From contig NZ_JAAEQH010000120.1 in the NCBI RefSeq assembly GCF_024231755.1, positions 1 through 40,945 on the forward strand: 40,945 nt of DNA, written 5' to 3'. Source of the stretch: Neptuniibacter sp. Lineage in GTDB: Bacteria; Pseudomonadota; Gammaproteobacteria; Pseudomonadales; Balneatricaceae. How positions within the stretch are numbered: the stretch's first letter is position 1; the number at the start of each line of letters is the position of its first letter. Positions 30,197 through 40,164 of this stretch are shown here, one piece after another. Both the position numbers and the translations under genes were made by a program. The notes below the pieces were generated by a model. It saw nothing but the letters and a program-made list of their open reading frames with translations, did not search any database and was not told the DNA's origin.

Positions 30197-30895
30197 ATGA
30201 GCTTTTCCGACGCAGACATCGCCACCATATGGCTGACACTAAAACTAGCCTCAACGGTAACACTGCTACTGTTACTGATTGGCACTCCTATCGCTTGGTG
30301 GTTGGCAAGAACTCAGTCTTGGCTTAAAGGCCCTATCGCAGCATTAGTTGCAATGCCACTCGTACTCCCTCCAACCGTACTGGGCTTTTACCTGTTGCTC
30401 GCGATGGGACCAAACGGGTTTATTGGTGAGATGACTCAAAGCTTGGGTCTGGGCACACTGCCCTTTACCTTCTGGGGCTTGGTTGTTGCATCTGTTTTCT
30501 ACTCAATGCCATTTGTTGTCCAACCAATTCAGAATGCGATGGAGGCATTGGGAAATCGTCCCCTTGAGGTAGCATCAACCCTAAGAGCAGGACCTGTAGA
30601 TCGCTTCTTTACTGTAGTACTACCACTAGCAAAACCTGGGTTTATCACTGCTGCTATTCTAGGCTTTGCCCATACCGTAGGCGAATTCGGTGTGGTGCTG
30701 ATGATCGGTGGTAATATCCCTGATGAAACCCGCGTGGTATCAGTGCAGATCTATGACCATGTTGAATCTCTTGAATACGGTCAAGCCCATGGCTTAGCAG
30801 GGGCCATGGTAGTTTTCTCTTTCGCTGTCTTATTGTTGCTCTACAGCCTTCAACGCAAAGGCGGGCTCGGTATGAAACTGGGGGGGAGATTATGA
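30197..30895 (+). CDS. modB: Molybdate ABC transporter, permease
   Basis: The 232-residue inner-membrane protein has about five to six hydrophobic helices and the permease signature [20 protein letters not shown] followed by [20 protein letters not shown] (EAA-type loop). It forms the channel of the ModABC importer. Its stop overlaps the modC start (ATGA). Confidence 0.94.
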   Translation: MSFSDADIATIWLTLKLASTVTLLLLLIGTPIAWWLARTQSWLKGPIAALVAMPLVLPPTVLGFYLLLAMGPNGFIGEMTQSLGLGTLPFTFWGLVVASVFYSMPFVVQPIQNAMEALGNRPLEVASTLRAGPVDRFFTVVLPLAKPGFITAAILGFAHTVGEFGVVLMIGGNIPDETRVVSVQIYDHVESLEYGQAHGLAGAMVVFSFAVLLLLYSLQRKGGLGMKLGGRL

Positions 30896-32007
30896 GCTGC
30901 GTGACTGAAAACTGTAATGATGATGCTATCTGCGCCCGCTTCGAGCTATCACGACCAGCAAACGGCAAAGCGGCCTTTGTGCTAAATGTAGACCTGAAAC
31001 TACCAGGTAACGGTATTACCGCAATCTTCGGTCATTCCGGATCAGGAAAAACAACACTACTTCGCTGTATAGCCGGTCTGGAGTCACCGGATCAGGGCAA
31101 ACTGATGGTTAACGGTGATTGCTGGCATGATGGCAAACTGTCACTCCCCACGCACAAGCGCCCGATCGGTTATGTATTTCAGGAATCCAGTCTGTTTTCT
31201 CACTTAAGTGCCAGAGGTAATCTTAAGTACGCAATAAAACGTTCTGCAACACCTGTTGAGGAAAGCTTATACAAACGAGTGGTAGAAGTCATGGGGATAG
31301 AATCTATTCTGGATCACTACCCGGAACAACTCTCTGGCGGAGAAAGACAACGAGTCTCTATCGCCAGAGCACTATTGATCCAGCCTCAACTTCTGCTGAT
31401 GGATGAACCACTGGCTTCGTTAGACAGTGCCCGCAAGCAGGAGATCCTTCCTTATCTTGAAAAGCTGCACACAACATTCGATACCCCTGTGCTTTACGTC
31501 AGCCATTCCATGGATGAAGTCGCACGCCTAGCCGATCACACTGTTGTTCTGAATCAGGGCAAAGTGATCGCTCAGGGTAGTGTCACTGACGTATTTTCAC
31601 GAGTAGATCTATCTCTACCATTCGACCAAAACAGTGGTGTTGTTATTGTCGGGAAAGTAGCAGAGAGGGATAGCCAATGGCATCTATCTCGGGTTGCCTT
31701 TGACGGTGGTGAACTCTGGGTCCGTGATGGTGGTGATGAGTTAGACCAAGAAGTTCGGATTCGTGTACTCGCCCGAGATGTGAGCCTGACTGAACAACCC
31801 TGCGATCAGTCCAGTATCCTTAACCGGATTAAGGTTACAGTAACTGAAATCGTTGATGATCAGGATGAGGCCATGTCTCTGGTAAGGCTACAGGCGGGTT
31901 CGGAGTATCTAATTGCTAGATTGACCCGCAGATCAGTCCATCACCTTAATCTGACAACAGGGAAAGAGATCTGGGCACAGATTAAGTCGGTAGCTGTTGT
32001 TAGATAG
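30892..32007 (+). CDS. modC: Molybdate ABC transporter, ATPase
   Basis: The 371-residue protein has Walker [13 protein letters not shown] near residue 45, a Q-loop [11 protein letters not shown], the ABC signature [16 protein letters not shown], Walker [13 protein letters not shown] and switch His in [10 protein letters not shown]. The C-terminal 120 residues form a TOBE/MOP-like molybdate-binding domain ([28 protein letters not shown]). It powers import by ModB. A REP-like palindrome follows as terminator. Confidence 0.95.
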   Translation: MSCVTENCNDDAICARFELSRPANGKAAFVLNVDLKLPGNGITAIFGHSGSGKTTLLRCIAGLESPDQGKLMVNGDCWHDGKLSLPTHKRPIGYVFQESSLFSHLSARGNLKYAIKRSATPVEESLYKRVVEVMGIESILDHYPEQLSGGERQRVSIARALLIQPQLLLMDEPLASLDSARKQEILPYLEKLHTTFDTPVLYVSHSMDEVARLADHTVVLNQGKVIAQGSVTDVFSRVDLSLPFDQNSGVVIVGKVAERDSQWHLSRVAFDGGELWVRDGGDELDQEVRIRVLARDVSLTEQPCDQSSILNRIKVTVTEIVDDQDEAMSLVRLQAGSEYLIARLTRRSVHHLNLTTGKEIWAQIKSVAVVR

Positions 32008-32015
32008 ATAATACA

Positions 32016-32041
32016 GGGGGACAGGTTTCAACCTGTCCCCC
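32016..32041. repeat. GGGGACAG-family palindrome 3 (terminator-like)
   Basis: GGGGGACAGGTT and AACCTGTCCCCC are perfect 12-base arms around TC. It lies between the convergent modC and the YdiJ-type gene, like the other two copies between convergent pairs. Confidence 0.85.
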
Positions 32042-32054
32042 ACTTTTGAATTGC

Positions 32055-35000
32055 TTAAGACTCCCTCAGCAATGTCAGCAGCATCTGTATAGGATGTGGG
32101 ATCTGTTTCTCATCTATCCGCTTAACCTGACTACGACAAGAATAACCGGTAACCACCAGCTTACCCTGGTTTTCTGGTGCATTGACCACCTCAGACCAAC
32201 TCAACTGGTAGATATTACGCGACGTTTCTACATTCTGAGTCTCATGGCCATAAGTACCAGACATACCACAGCACCCTACCGGCTGAATCTCCAGTTTCTG
32301 ACCCATCGCTTCATAGATCTGCTGCCACATACGGATGCTTGGCGCAGCGTTAGTTTTCTCAGTACAGTGCGCCAGAAGTTTAAACTCAGCAGCAGGTAGA
32401 TCATCCTTGCGGAATACAGTCAGCTTTTCAGTCTGGGTAGATAACCACTCCTGAATCAGCTGAACATTCGGCAGATCCTTTTCTGGTACCACATAACCGT
32501 ACTCCTGACGGTAAGTCAGCGTCATTGATGGGTCGATACCGATCAGCGGCACGCCTGTTTCATCCAGCGCTTTCAGCATTGCGGAGTTAGACTCAGCCGC
32601 TTTCTCAAATGCCTTCATAAAACCATGCACATGTAGCGGTTTGCCGTTTGGTTTGAATGGCGCCATCAACACATAGAAACCCAGCCCTGTAAGCAGATCA
32701 ACCAGATCCAGTACCAGCTGAGTCTCAAAGTAACTGGTGAAAGCATCCTGAACGATAATAACTGCGTTTTCGCGCTCTTCCTGCGTCAAACCTTTCTTGA
32801 TCAGCTTAGGCGTTGCGAAATCAATACCACGTGCCTTCATGCCCTTGATCAGGCTGTTAGTACAGATCGTTGGGCTATCCACCATTCCAGCATGTTTGCG
32901 GAAAATCCCTTTAAGGGCTTGGTTTTTCATAGCCCAGTTGTATGGAGCTGGGAATTTTGACAGCCACGGGATCATATATTCCAGTGAACCCACCATGTAA
33001 TCTTTGGCAGGACGCAGGTAGCGCCCGTAATAAACTTCCAGGAAGCGTGCACGGAAATCCGGAACATTCACTTTAATCGGGCATTGACCCACACAGGATT
33101 TACAAGCCAGACATGCCATCATTGATTCATGAACTTCATGAGAGAAGTCATACTCCTCTTCTTTATTCTTCGCCATGCTGTTTTTGATCCGCTTAGGCAG
33201 AGAGGCAAGGAAGGAAGTTCGTTTGGCTTTGTTAGATTCCTCTACCAGATCGGTTCCGGTTTTCTCCATCAGACGAAGCCATTCACGGATCAGAGAGGAG
33301 CGGCCTTTGGGCGAGTTAATACGCTGGCGTGTACCTTTCCATGATGGGCACATCGCATCATTCGGATCGTAGTTAAAACATGCACCATTACCGTTACAGA
33401 ACATCGCAGCATCGTACTCTTCACGTACAGGTGCGCTGATCTGACGATCAAACTGACCTCTTGTAGGCACTTCATCAATTTTCAGAAGCTCTGCACAATC
33501 GATCGCTGGCGTTGCGATCTTACCCGGGTTCATCTGATTACGTGGGTCAAAACCTGCCTTAATTCGTTGTAGCTCTGGATAGAGCTCACCAAAGAACTCA
33601 GGTGCATATTCAGAACGAACACCTTTGCCATGCTCACCCCAGAGCAGACCTTTGTATTTAACGGTCAGGGCAACCACAGCATCAGTCACTTCACGGATCA
33701 GGGATTCCTGCACCTGATCTTTCATATCGATTGCTGGGCGAACATGCAGTACACCAGCATCAACGTGGCCAAACATGCCATAAGCCAGATTACGATCATC
33801 AAGAACCTTACGGAACTCCATGATAAAGTCAGCCAGATTCTCAGGTGGTACGGCAGTATCTTCTACAAATGGGATCGGACGTTCCTGCCCTTTTGCATTA
33901 CCCAGCAAGCCAACCGCCTTTTTACGCATCGCCCAGACTTTACCAATCTCAGCGGCACCATATACCACAGAGTAACCAAAGCTCTTGTCCTGCTGCCCTG
34001 CTACGGTTTTAAGATGTTCTTCCAGTCTGGCTACATCAGCACGCAGTGCTTCTTCATCATCAGAGGTGTATTCAACCAGGTTGATACCACTGATCTCAGG
34101 CTCACTCTCTTCCTGCGGAAAGTACTGGCTTACCGTGTCCCAGATAATGTCACCCATCGCCAAATTCAACACTTTTGAATCAATGGTTTCGATGGAGGTC
34201 GGGTTCCACTCCATTAGATCAGTAGCATCACGCAATGAAGCTTCGAAGCTGTCGTATTTAATGTTTACCAGAGCAGCAAACTTAGGGATTGGCAGGACGT
34301 TTAATTTGGCTTCGGCAATAAAACCAAGAGAACCTTCACCACCACAAAGTACTGAGTTCAGGTTAAAACGTCCCTCTTCATCGCGGATATGGGCCAGATC
34401 GTAACCTGTCAGGCAGCGATTAAGTTTTGGAAACTTTGCATCAATGAGATCTTTCTTCTCACTGAAAACCTGATCTACCAAGCGGTGAACTTCACCAACA
34501 CGGTCATCACGCTTTTTGATCTGTGCAAGCTCTTCATCAGAGATCGGTTTAGAGCTCCACAGTTGACCACCCAGCAGTACTGAATCCAGCTCCAACACAT
34601 GATCACGGGTTTTGCCGTACATCACAGAGCCCTGACCGCTGGCATCGGTATTGATCATACCGCCTACAGTAGCGCGGTTACTGGTAGATAGTTCTGGAGC
34701 AAAGAAGAAGCCATAAGGTTTCAGAGCACGGTTCAACTGATCTTTAACCACACCCGCTTGAACACGAACCCAACGCTCTTCAGCGTTGATCTCCAGAACC
34801 TGGTTCATGTGTTTGGACACATCAACAATCAAACCATCAGTCAATGACTGACCGTTAGTACCGGTACCACCGCCACGGGCACTCATTTTCACATCTGCAA
34901 AACGCTCTTCATCCGCCAGTTTAGCGATCAGCACCAAATCTTCGGTGCTTCTTGGGTATAACACGCCCTGCGGTAGCATCTGGTAGATACTGTTGTCCGT

Positions 35001-35135
35001 AGATAGGACAATTCGGTTGGCATAATCTGGGTTCAAATCACCAGAAAAACCGCCCTGCTTCAGCGCTTCAATAAACTGCAGATAGATAACTTCGGTCGTT
35101 TCGACTTGTGAAAGACGAGGAATCATAAGGCTCAC
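32055..35135 (-). CDS. ydiJ: FAD-linked oxidase / Fe-S protein, YdiJ type (D-2-hydroxyglutarate dehydrogenase-like)
   Basis: The 1026-residue protein joins an N-terminal FAD-binding PCMH domain (about residues 45-290; VKMSARGGGTGTNGQSLTDG), an FAD-oxidase C-terminal domain (about 300-560; GMFGHVDAGVLHVRP, LWGEHGKGVRSEYAPEFFGE), and an Fe-S region with cysteine clusters CNGNGACFNYDPNDAMCPSW and CLACKSCVGQCPI. The C-terminal third has CCG-type motifs (PVGCCGMSGTYGH). YdiJ-type enzymes oxidise D-2-hydroxyacids such as D-2-hydroxyglutarate and pass electrons to the respiratory chain. The substrate is from the family. It diverges from a LysR gene. Confidence 0.9.
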   Translation of the reverse strand: MSLMIPRLSQVETTEVIYLQFIEALKQGGFSGDLNPDYANRIVLSTDNSIYQMLPQGVLYPRSTEDLVLIAKLADEERFADVKMSARGGGTGTNGQSLTDGLIVDVSKHMNQVLEINAEERWVRVQAGVVKDQLNRALKPYGFFFAPELSTSNRATVGGMINTDASGQGSVMYGKTRDHVLELDSVLLGGQLWSSKPISDEELAQIKKRDDRVGEVHRLVDQVFSEKKDLIDAKFPKLNRCLTGYDLAHIRDEEGRFNLNSVLCGGEGSLGFIAEAKLNVLPIPKFAALVNIKYDSFEASLRDATDLMEWNPTSIETIDSKVLNLAMGDIIWDTVSQYFPQEESEPEISGINLVEYTSDDEEALRADVARLEEHLKTVAGQQDKSFGYSVVYGAAEIGKVWAMRKKAVGLLGNAKGQERPIPFVEDTAVPPENLADFIMEFRKVLDDRNLAYGMFGHVDAGVLHVRPAIDMKDQVQESLIREVTDAVVALTVKYKGLLWGEHGKGVRSEYAPEFFGELYPELQRIKAGFDPRNQMNPGKIATPAIDCAELLKIDEVPTRGQFDRQISAPVREEYDAAMFCNGNGACFNYDPNDAMCPSWKGTRQRINSPKGRSSLIREWLRLMEKTGTDLVEESNKAKRTSFLASLPKRIKNSMAKNKEEEYDFSHEVHESMMACLACKSCVGQCPIKVNVPDFRARFLEVYYGRYLRPAKDYMVGSLEYMIPWLSKFPAPYNWAMKNQALKGIFRKHAGMVDSPTICTNSLIKGMKARGIDFATPKLIKKGLTQEERENAVIIVQDAFTSYFETQLVLDLVDLLTGLGFYVLMAPFKPNGKPLHVHGFMKAFEKAAESNSAMLKALDETGVPLIGIDPSMTLTYRQEYGYVVPEKDLPNVQLIQEWLSTQTEKLTVFRKDDLPAAEFKLLAHCTEKTNAAPSIRMWQQIYEAMGQKLEIQPVGCCGMSGTYGHETQNVETSRNIYQLSWSEVVNAPENQGKLVVTGYSCRSQVKRIDEKQIPHPIQMLLTLLRES

Positions 35136-35212
35136 CTCTATTGATTAGCTGTCTACCAATAATGTTTCAGCAGCCTGCTCAGAGCCGCCAACAGCTAATC
35201 GTATAAATTTTA

Positions 35213-35272
35213 ATCATCTATTTGATGGAATGGTTGCTATGATGCAGAATTGTTATTTATCAATCAAACGAT
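35213..35272. promoter_or_regulatory. Possible LysR-type operator region
   Basis: In the 160-base divergent gap, two ATC-N8-GAT elements of the same length occur: ATCATCTATTTGAT (35213-35226) and ATCAATCAAACGAT (35259-35272). LysR proteins usually bind such interrupted dyads between their own gene and a target. The regulator and target are presumably the flanking lysR-type and ydiJ-type genes. Confidence 0.45.
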
Positions 35273-35295
35273 AAAATTCAATGAATTAATTGATA

Positions 35296-36234
35296 ATGAC
35301 GAACAATATATCAATCCGCCATCTACGTGCATTTATTGAAATTGCTGGAACCGGTAGTTTTACCCGCGCAGCAGATAATCTGCATCTGACTCAATCCACT
35401 CTGACAGCAACTATTAAACAGTTAGAGGAGCAGGCTGGGCTTAAACTTCTAGACCGCACAACCCGACGCGTGTTGCTCACCAGCCAAGGTGAAAGCTTTC
35501 TTCCCGTTGCAGAAAAATTGATATCAGATTTCGATACCGCATTTAATGACCTGCAAGCAACTGCAACTCAACAACAGGGCCAGGTCGGTATCGCTGCCTC
35601 TCCCTCTATGATTGGCCGAGTGCTGCCGGAGATTGTTAAAAACTACCATCAGCAGTTCCAAAAAATTGGAATCTACCTACGCGATGATAATGCTGGAGGC
35701 ATAGAGCAACGGGTACTTGAGAATGAGGTGGATTTTGGCATAGGCGGTAACCACTCACACCAACCAGAGCTAAACTATCAACCTGTTTTAAGTGACCGAT
35801 ATGGAGTGGTCCTGCCCATTGATCATCCACTGGCCGATAAAGAAGAACTCAGTTGGCAGGAGATCAGTAAACTTCCCCAGGTCCACCTGACTGAAGATAC
35901 CGGCACACGCTCACAGTTACTTAAGCTAGAGAAAGAAAACAACCTGGACCTACAGTTACAAGGAGCGTTGATTGAAATATCAACCCCTGCGGGTTTGGCA
36001 GAAATGGTAAAAGCAGAATTAGGTATAGCCCTTCTTCCCGCACTAGCAGCCAGTACCATCGCCTTTGATCAACTACGCTTTGTCCCGTTGGCTAAGCCTG
36101 CACTGCATCGACAGATATGTATTATCAGCCGAAAAGGCCGGGCACTAAGCCCGGCGGCTGATACATTGCTGGAAATGATCAATCAATACTTTGAAAGCAC
36201 TGAGTTACCCATGTTTGTAGGTAATAAACCGTAA
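35296..36234 (+). CDS. LysR-family transcriptional regulator
   Basis: The 312-residue protein has an N-terminal winged helix-turn-helix (SIRHLRAFIEIAGTGSFTRA, LTQSTLTATIKQLEEQ) and a substrate-binding domain (about residues 92-300; LSDRYGVVLPIDHPLADKEE, ELGIALLPALAAST). It probably controls the divergent YdiJ-type gene. ATG is chosen over a TTG six bases earlier; no strong ribosome-binding site is visible for either. Confidence 0.9.
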   Translation: MTNNISIRHLRAFIEIAGTGSFTRAADNLHLTQSTLTATIKQLEEQAGLKLLDRTTRRVLLTSQGESFLPVAEKLISDFDTAFNDLQATATQQQGQVGIAASPSMIGRVLPEIVKNYHQQFQKIGIYLRDDNAGGIEQRVLENEVDFGIGGNHSHQPELNYQPVLSDRYGVVLPIDHPLADKEELSWQEISKLPQVHLTEDTGTRSQLLKLEKENNLDLQLQGALIEISTPAGLAEMVKAELGIALLPALAASTIAFDQLRFVPLAKPALHRQICIISRKGRALSPAADTLLEMINQYFESTELPMFVGNKP

Positions 36235-36271
36235 TCTTAGGAGCGCAATTTCACCCCTTACTTATTACCCC

Positions 36272-37111
36272 TTAGTCCAGCTTCAACACCGACTTAATCT
36301 TGCCAATAAGACCTGATGCAGTTGTGGATTGAGATTCTGCGACTACCAGTTTACTGCTTGTAGGATCTGCCGTTTCAATCACAGTCGCATTAGTCGCAAC
36401 AGTTTCAGTCACGGCTGTTTCAGTCACGGCTGTTTCAATAAAAACATAGGGATTAGCGTTACCCTGAATTTTTTCTATCACTCTATTCCTTTCCAGTTCC
36501 CAACTGGAAACAGGATCTAGTTTTGCCCAAGCATTAAATAGTTGTTCCTGTTTCCTACTGATTCTCACGCCATACTGGTCACGCATATAGAAATAAGTAC
36601 GCGCGATATCACCACGCACGTGAGGAGCCGGCTCTACTTTGCGAGCCTTAAAATTAACTTCCATATCACAGGAACCATAAACTCGAGGTTCACCTTCCAT
36701 CTGAGCAAAGCTGAAATTAGATCTGTCTCCATTCACTTCTCCTATGGCAGGGACAAGGTTATGCAGATCAGACTCCATTCGTTTAAAGTTTGGGTTCTTT
36801 TTACAAGCTTTACGGCCTCCCTCTTGCCAGCACTGTAGCTGATGACCAAACGCCCAGGCGGGCATTACATGTTCCCACTCAATACGTTTTGCACGCTTTG
36901 CATTTTTTCGTGGTTGGAAACCACAGTTCTCGAATTGAGGAACCAGTTTTTTACCCTGAGCGGTGTAATCACAACCACAATAGAAAGAAGTGGGATTATC
37001 AGTATATATATCTTTCAGTATCCGCTTAGCACTGGAGAAAGATTTAGGATGTTCTGCGGACGCATACGCGGGAATGAGCAAACTTAATAGTAAAACAGTA
37101 GAGAATCGCAT
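36272..37111 (-). CDS. endA: Endonuclease I (periplasmic DNase)
   Basis: The 279-residue protein has a signal peptide (residues 1-19, ending AYASAE) and endonuclease I features: FYCGCDYTAQGKKLVPQFEN, KRIEWEHVMPAWAFGHQLQC (catalytic His with metal ligands), MESDLHNLVPAIGEVNGDRS (zinc/magnesium site) and IARTYFYMRDQYG. Cysteine pairs suggest disulfides in the periplasm. The C-terminal 50 residues (repeating TAVTE) are an unusual extension encoded by a short tandem DNA repeat and are not part of the nuclease fold. Confidence 0.92.
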   Translation of the reverse strand: MRFSTVLLLSLLIPAYASAEHPKSFSSAKRILKDIYTDNPTSFYCGCDYTAQGKKLVPQFENCGFQPRKNAKRAKRIEWEHVMPAWAFGHQLQCWQEGGRKACKKNPNFKRMESDLHNLVPAIGEVNGDRSNFSFAQMEGEPRVYGSCDMEVNFKARKVEPAPHVRGDIARTYFYMRDQYGVRISRKQEQLFNAWAKLDPVSSWELERNRVIEKIQGNANPYVFIETAVTETAVTETVATNATVIETADPTSSKLVVAESQSTTASGLIGKIKSVLKLD

Positions 37112-37204
37112 TGGAGTTCCTTAAATGGCTTCCAATGCCTGATTGATGCGTCCTGCAATATCTAATGAGTCGCTGTATTATCTCAATACGAGTTAAATAG
37201 AGCC

Positions 37205-37819
37205 TTAATAATCATTGAGTATCTGGTTCATACCAGCTACAAAATCTTTCTTACCACCGTAGGAAGGATGACGGATGTAAGCTACCTCTTTATCCGGGAA
37301 TACCCGCTGCACTGACTCAGCCCCTTTCCTGCCCAACCCAGCGATGACATCGGGTTGATAGTAATCCACTAGCATCTGCAGATACTCTACTCCCTCATCA
37401 ATTTCTGCTTTCTTCGGAGCTCTGTTTTTCTTTTGAACCCGAGACGGGTGAGGATGAAACGGGAAAGAGTTCCAGAACAACGGCACAACCGGTTGATCAC
37501 AAAGGTAACGCCAGACTATTGAGGCTGTATTTTCTACTTCAAGTTGTTCTAAATGAAGATCAGGTTTCAATTGAAGCAGAAAGGGATGTTCAACTTCATC
37601 GAATAAACGCCCGCTGGAGAATGGAATACCCGTCAGACGACAACCTTTAAAACCTGGGGCTTCACCTACCAGTAATACTCGGCGCCCCTGCTGTTGAAAT
37701 ACCAACTCAAGATAACGCTTAAGGTTATCCAGCTTGAACTCTTCACGGTATGGGTTGAATACCGTCAGGGTATTTTTACGCTTCTGTAGACGCTCGAAGA
37801 AAGGCTCTAGATCATTCAT
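37205..37819 (-). CDS. Uracil-DNA glycosylase superfamily protein
   Basis: The 204-residue protein carries motifs of the broad UDG superfamily: VLLVGEAPGFKGCRLTGIPF near residue 50 and a late AYIRHPSYGG (HPS-type motif 2). The first motif has Glu (GEAPG), as in several atypical families, so the base it removes, if any, is uncertain. The start codon overlaps the end of the PqiA-like gene by 8 bases. Catalytic activity is not shown by sequence. Confidence 0.75.
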   Translation of the reverse strand: MNDLEPFFERLQKRKNTLTVFNPYREEFKLDNLKRYLELVFQQQGRRVLLVGEAPGFKGCRLTGIPFSSGRLFDEVEHPFLLQLKPDLHLEQLEVENTASIVWRYLCDQPVVPLFWNSFPFHPHPSRVQKKNRAPKKAEIDEGVEYLQMLVDYYQPDVIAGLGRKGAESVQRVFPDKEVAYIRHPSYGGKKDFVAGMNQILNDY

Positions 37820-38399
37820 GGAACTGCTTCGAAATCCTGTGGGTCAGGTACATAATAAGAAACACCGCAGCAGCAAAAACATATAAGCCCCAATGCACTT
37901 CGACACTGGCTACAGCCCCGAGTTTTACAGTTACGATTAGCACAGCAACAACCAGTACATCCAACATCGCCCAACGCCCGTAGTCATGCATCAATTTCAA
38001 ATATTTTTTGCGTTGTGAGCTAAATTGAATTTCTTCTTTTTGCACACCGCTTAGCAAAAAAAGAAAAATTAGTTTTCCTATAGGTATCAGGACGCTGAAT
38101 ATAGCGACTAATATTGCTAGTAGAACATGGCCTTCCAGAAACAGTTGATTGATCCCACCCAACACAGAGAAAGAGCTCTCAAAGAAATAGAATTTACTCA
38201 TAGTCATCATCGGGCTAAAAAGGCCGACTATCAGTAATAGAGCAGCAAGGAACAAACCCGCTCTGAGGATCAGTGATTGCTGTTGGTTAAAACCGGTGGG
38301 AGTATCAGACACAGATATTCTCGAATAAGAAACTGGTGCCGATTTTAACCGAGTGGGTAACTGGAGTACCAGAACTCTCTGATACCCCAGTATGATCAT
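37812..38399 (-). CDS. PqiA-like (paraquat-inducible) membrane protein
   Basis: This 195-residue protein has about four hydrophobic helices (LILRAGLFLAALLLIVGLF; HVLLAILVAIFSVLIPIGKL; AMLDVLVVAVLIVTVKLGAV; WGLYVFAAAVFLIMYLTHR) and the PqiA-type phrase IPIGKLIFLFLL. It corresponds to one PqiA domain, half of a full PqiA, and has no PqiB/MCE partner beside it. A role in membrane-lipid transport is suggested by the family. The N-terminal 29 residues are uncertain; a GTG at 38312 (VSDTPTG) is an alternative start. Confidence 0.75.
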   Translation of the reverse strand: MIILGYQRVLVLQLPTRLKSAPVSYSRISVSDTPTGFNQQQSLILRAGLFLAALLLIVGLFSPMMTMSKFYFFESSFSVLGGINQLFLEGHVLLAILVAIFSVLIPIGKLIFLFLLSGVQKEEIQFSSQRKKYLKLMHDYGRWAMLDVLVVAVLIVTVKLGAVASVEVHWGLYVFAAAVFLIMYLTHRISKQFHE

Positions 38400-38408
38400 G
38401 CGAAGTAA

Positions 38409-39521
38409 TCAGACCGCCATGTCAATCTGCTGAACGGTTCCCACTCCTCCCGCTTCAGTCAGATAGATCCCACTTGAACGTACCCGACCATTAGTCTGGT
38501 TATTCTCCCCTTTTATCTCAAATGGCGAATCGGTTGAGCCAAGGTAGATAGCTCCGATCCCTTTATCCGCCAGAGAGACCAAAGACTCAGCATCAGGAGT
38601 TTTGCTCCAGATACCCAGCTCGGTGAAGATAGAATCGGCTTCATCAATGTAGTTATTACCGTCCTCATCGTACTGAGCAAGGTCAGCAAAGCCATTGCCG
38701 CTTAGGGCTCCGAATAGTTCCGTTCCATCATTAATCAAGCCATCCTCGTTTCTGTCCAGTGCTAACATACCACTTTCACCCAAGAGATAACTGATGAGTT
38801 CATTGTCACCATCCGCATCCAGATCGAACTCAAACTTCTCATCACTCAGATCGGCTGAATTGCCTTCGAAATTAACAATCAATGGATCAGTAAAGATCAC
38901 CTCCTCAGTCAGCTCATATTCTCGAGTAGCTGAGTAGCTGCGCTCCATCTTCAGCGCCATATCAAACTCAATCTCACGACGATCGGCCGTTTTAACCAGG
39001 CCGCAGCTATGGAAATTGGTACACTCATACTCCTCAATGCTCTCAGTGACTTTGAAGTTCACCTGCAAAGCGAGTGGTTTCAGTTGAATCGGCTGATTTG
39101 GCTGATAATCCTCAGGAACCGTTTGCGCAGTCTCTTGAGGGAACTGAATCTCAGGACTACGCATATGACTGCGATTTGATGGATGAAGTGCTTCCAGCAG
39201 GCTCTGAAGCAAACGTGAACGCGTTATCTCACGTTGTTCAGCTATGCTTTTCTCCGCTTCCTCTGCAGCACGAAATTGCATACCTTCATCGGTCATCACC
39301 AATACAGAGGGTGTGACCTCTCCCTCCTCAGAAGTGGAAAACATACCGCCATTGGCGCCAGCAAACATAGCACTACTGATCTGTAACGCCTGGCTCCTCA
39401 CTTCCTCAAATTGCATACTGAAACTCTTGAGGCTTTCCATATCCATGGAACGTGTCACTTGAACAGACTCAGTCTTTTCATGCTCTGAGCTCATATAAAT
39501 ATTGCTACTTTGAACAATCAT
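38409..39521 (-). CDS. EF-hand-rich hypothetical protein
   Basis: The 370-residue acidic protein has three calcium-loop-like motifs in its C-terminal half: FDLDADGDNELISY, LALDRNEDGLINDGTELFG and YDEDGNNYIDEADSIFTELG, matching the DxDxDG pattern of EF-hands. The first half is charged and probably extended. There is no signal peptide, but such proteins are often secreted or surface-associated in marine bacteria. The protein ends with LTEAGGVGTVQQIDMAV. The calcium-binding guess is from the motif; function is unknown. Confidence 0.75.
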   Translation of the reverse strand: MIVQSSNIYMSSEHEKTESVQVTRSMDMESLKSFSMQFEEVRSQALQISSAMFAGANGGMFSTSEEGEVTPSVLVMTDEGMQFRAAEEAEKSIAEQREITRSRLLQSLLEALHPSNRSHMRSPEIQFPQETAQTVPEDYQPNQPIQLKPLALQVNFKVTESIEEYECTNFHSCGLVKTADRREIEFDMALKMERSYSATREYELTEEVIFTDPLIVNFEGNSADLSDEKFEFDLDADGDNELISYLLGESGMLALDRNEDGLINDGTELFGALSGNGFADLAQYDEDGNNYIDEADSIFTELGIWSKTPDAESLVSLADKGIGAIYLGSTDSPFEIKGENNQTNGRVRSSGIYLTEAGGVGTVQQIDMAV

Positions 39522-40164
39522 ATTCTTCTCCTTTTTCAGGCCATAAAAACCCGCACCATTTTCCTGAGAAAACAGTCAAATAATTTCTACAAGCCAAAAG
39601 AACCCCTGCCTCTGCTGAGTGAGCAAAAACAAAGAAGGGCTTACTGTATGAGCGGAAAACTCTTGCCTAATTAAGCAGTTAAGCGGCAATAGAGGTCTGT
39701 ATCCCAACCGATAAAGGTCAGAATAATTTTCCTTAACTCAAAATTTAATGATGGGTGTTACTTAATAAATAACATTCTGATGATGGCACCTCCTGCCTAT
39801 GAAAAAAGCTCAAACACTGGTGGTTACTGGCTGATAGCCCAGATGACAGGCTCAGGCGAGCAACTGCACGCTGTTCATTTCAGCAGCATCGCGACTCAGA
39901 GTGTTGAACAAGTTAAATTTCTGTAACTGGAGATGGAGCAAGAAGCAGGCCGAAATGCCTGTTTATTAATGAGGCTCACTCGATAGCGGGTGATGCAAGG
40001 AATAATTACCAGAAAGAACTACATTCTTTTGAATTGATAAGGTGGAAAACAATTGAGCAGAAGTGACGGTTAAGTTCTTAGCAGCACAATAGCCACCAGA
40101 ATCGAAGCCTCTGCCAGAGTATTAGACAGAGAAAAAGCTTACTTAGATCACTACAGTGCTTACA
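39522..40164. other. Largely non-coding interval
   Basis: No strong gene is visible in this 643-base stretch. It begins with the promoter region of the EF-hand gene (minus strand) and includes a possible decayed gene near 39780-39970. No tRNA, clear terminator or repeat array was found by eye. Confidence 0.5.
39780..39965 (+). pseudogene. Possible decayed small gene
   Basis: From ATGATGGC a protein-like frame (MMAPPAYEKSSNTGGYWLIA, then HAVHFSSIATQSVEQVKFL) runs 48 codons to TAA at 39924-39926 and then continues open in the same frame (LEMEQEAGRNACLL). No ribosome-binding site is apparent. The pattern suggests a remnant interrupted by a stop, but chance cannot be excluded. Confidence 0.3.

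Noticed and set aside
33630-34178. Plus-strand frame inside the YdiJ-type gene
   Set aside because: The 1026-residue enzyme fully explains the region; the plus frame is a shadow.
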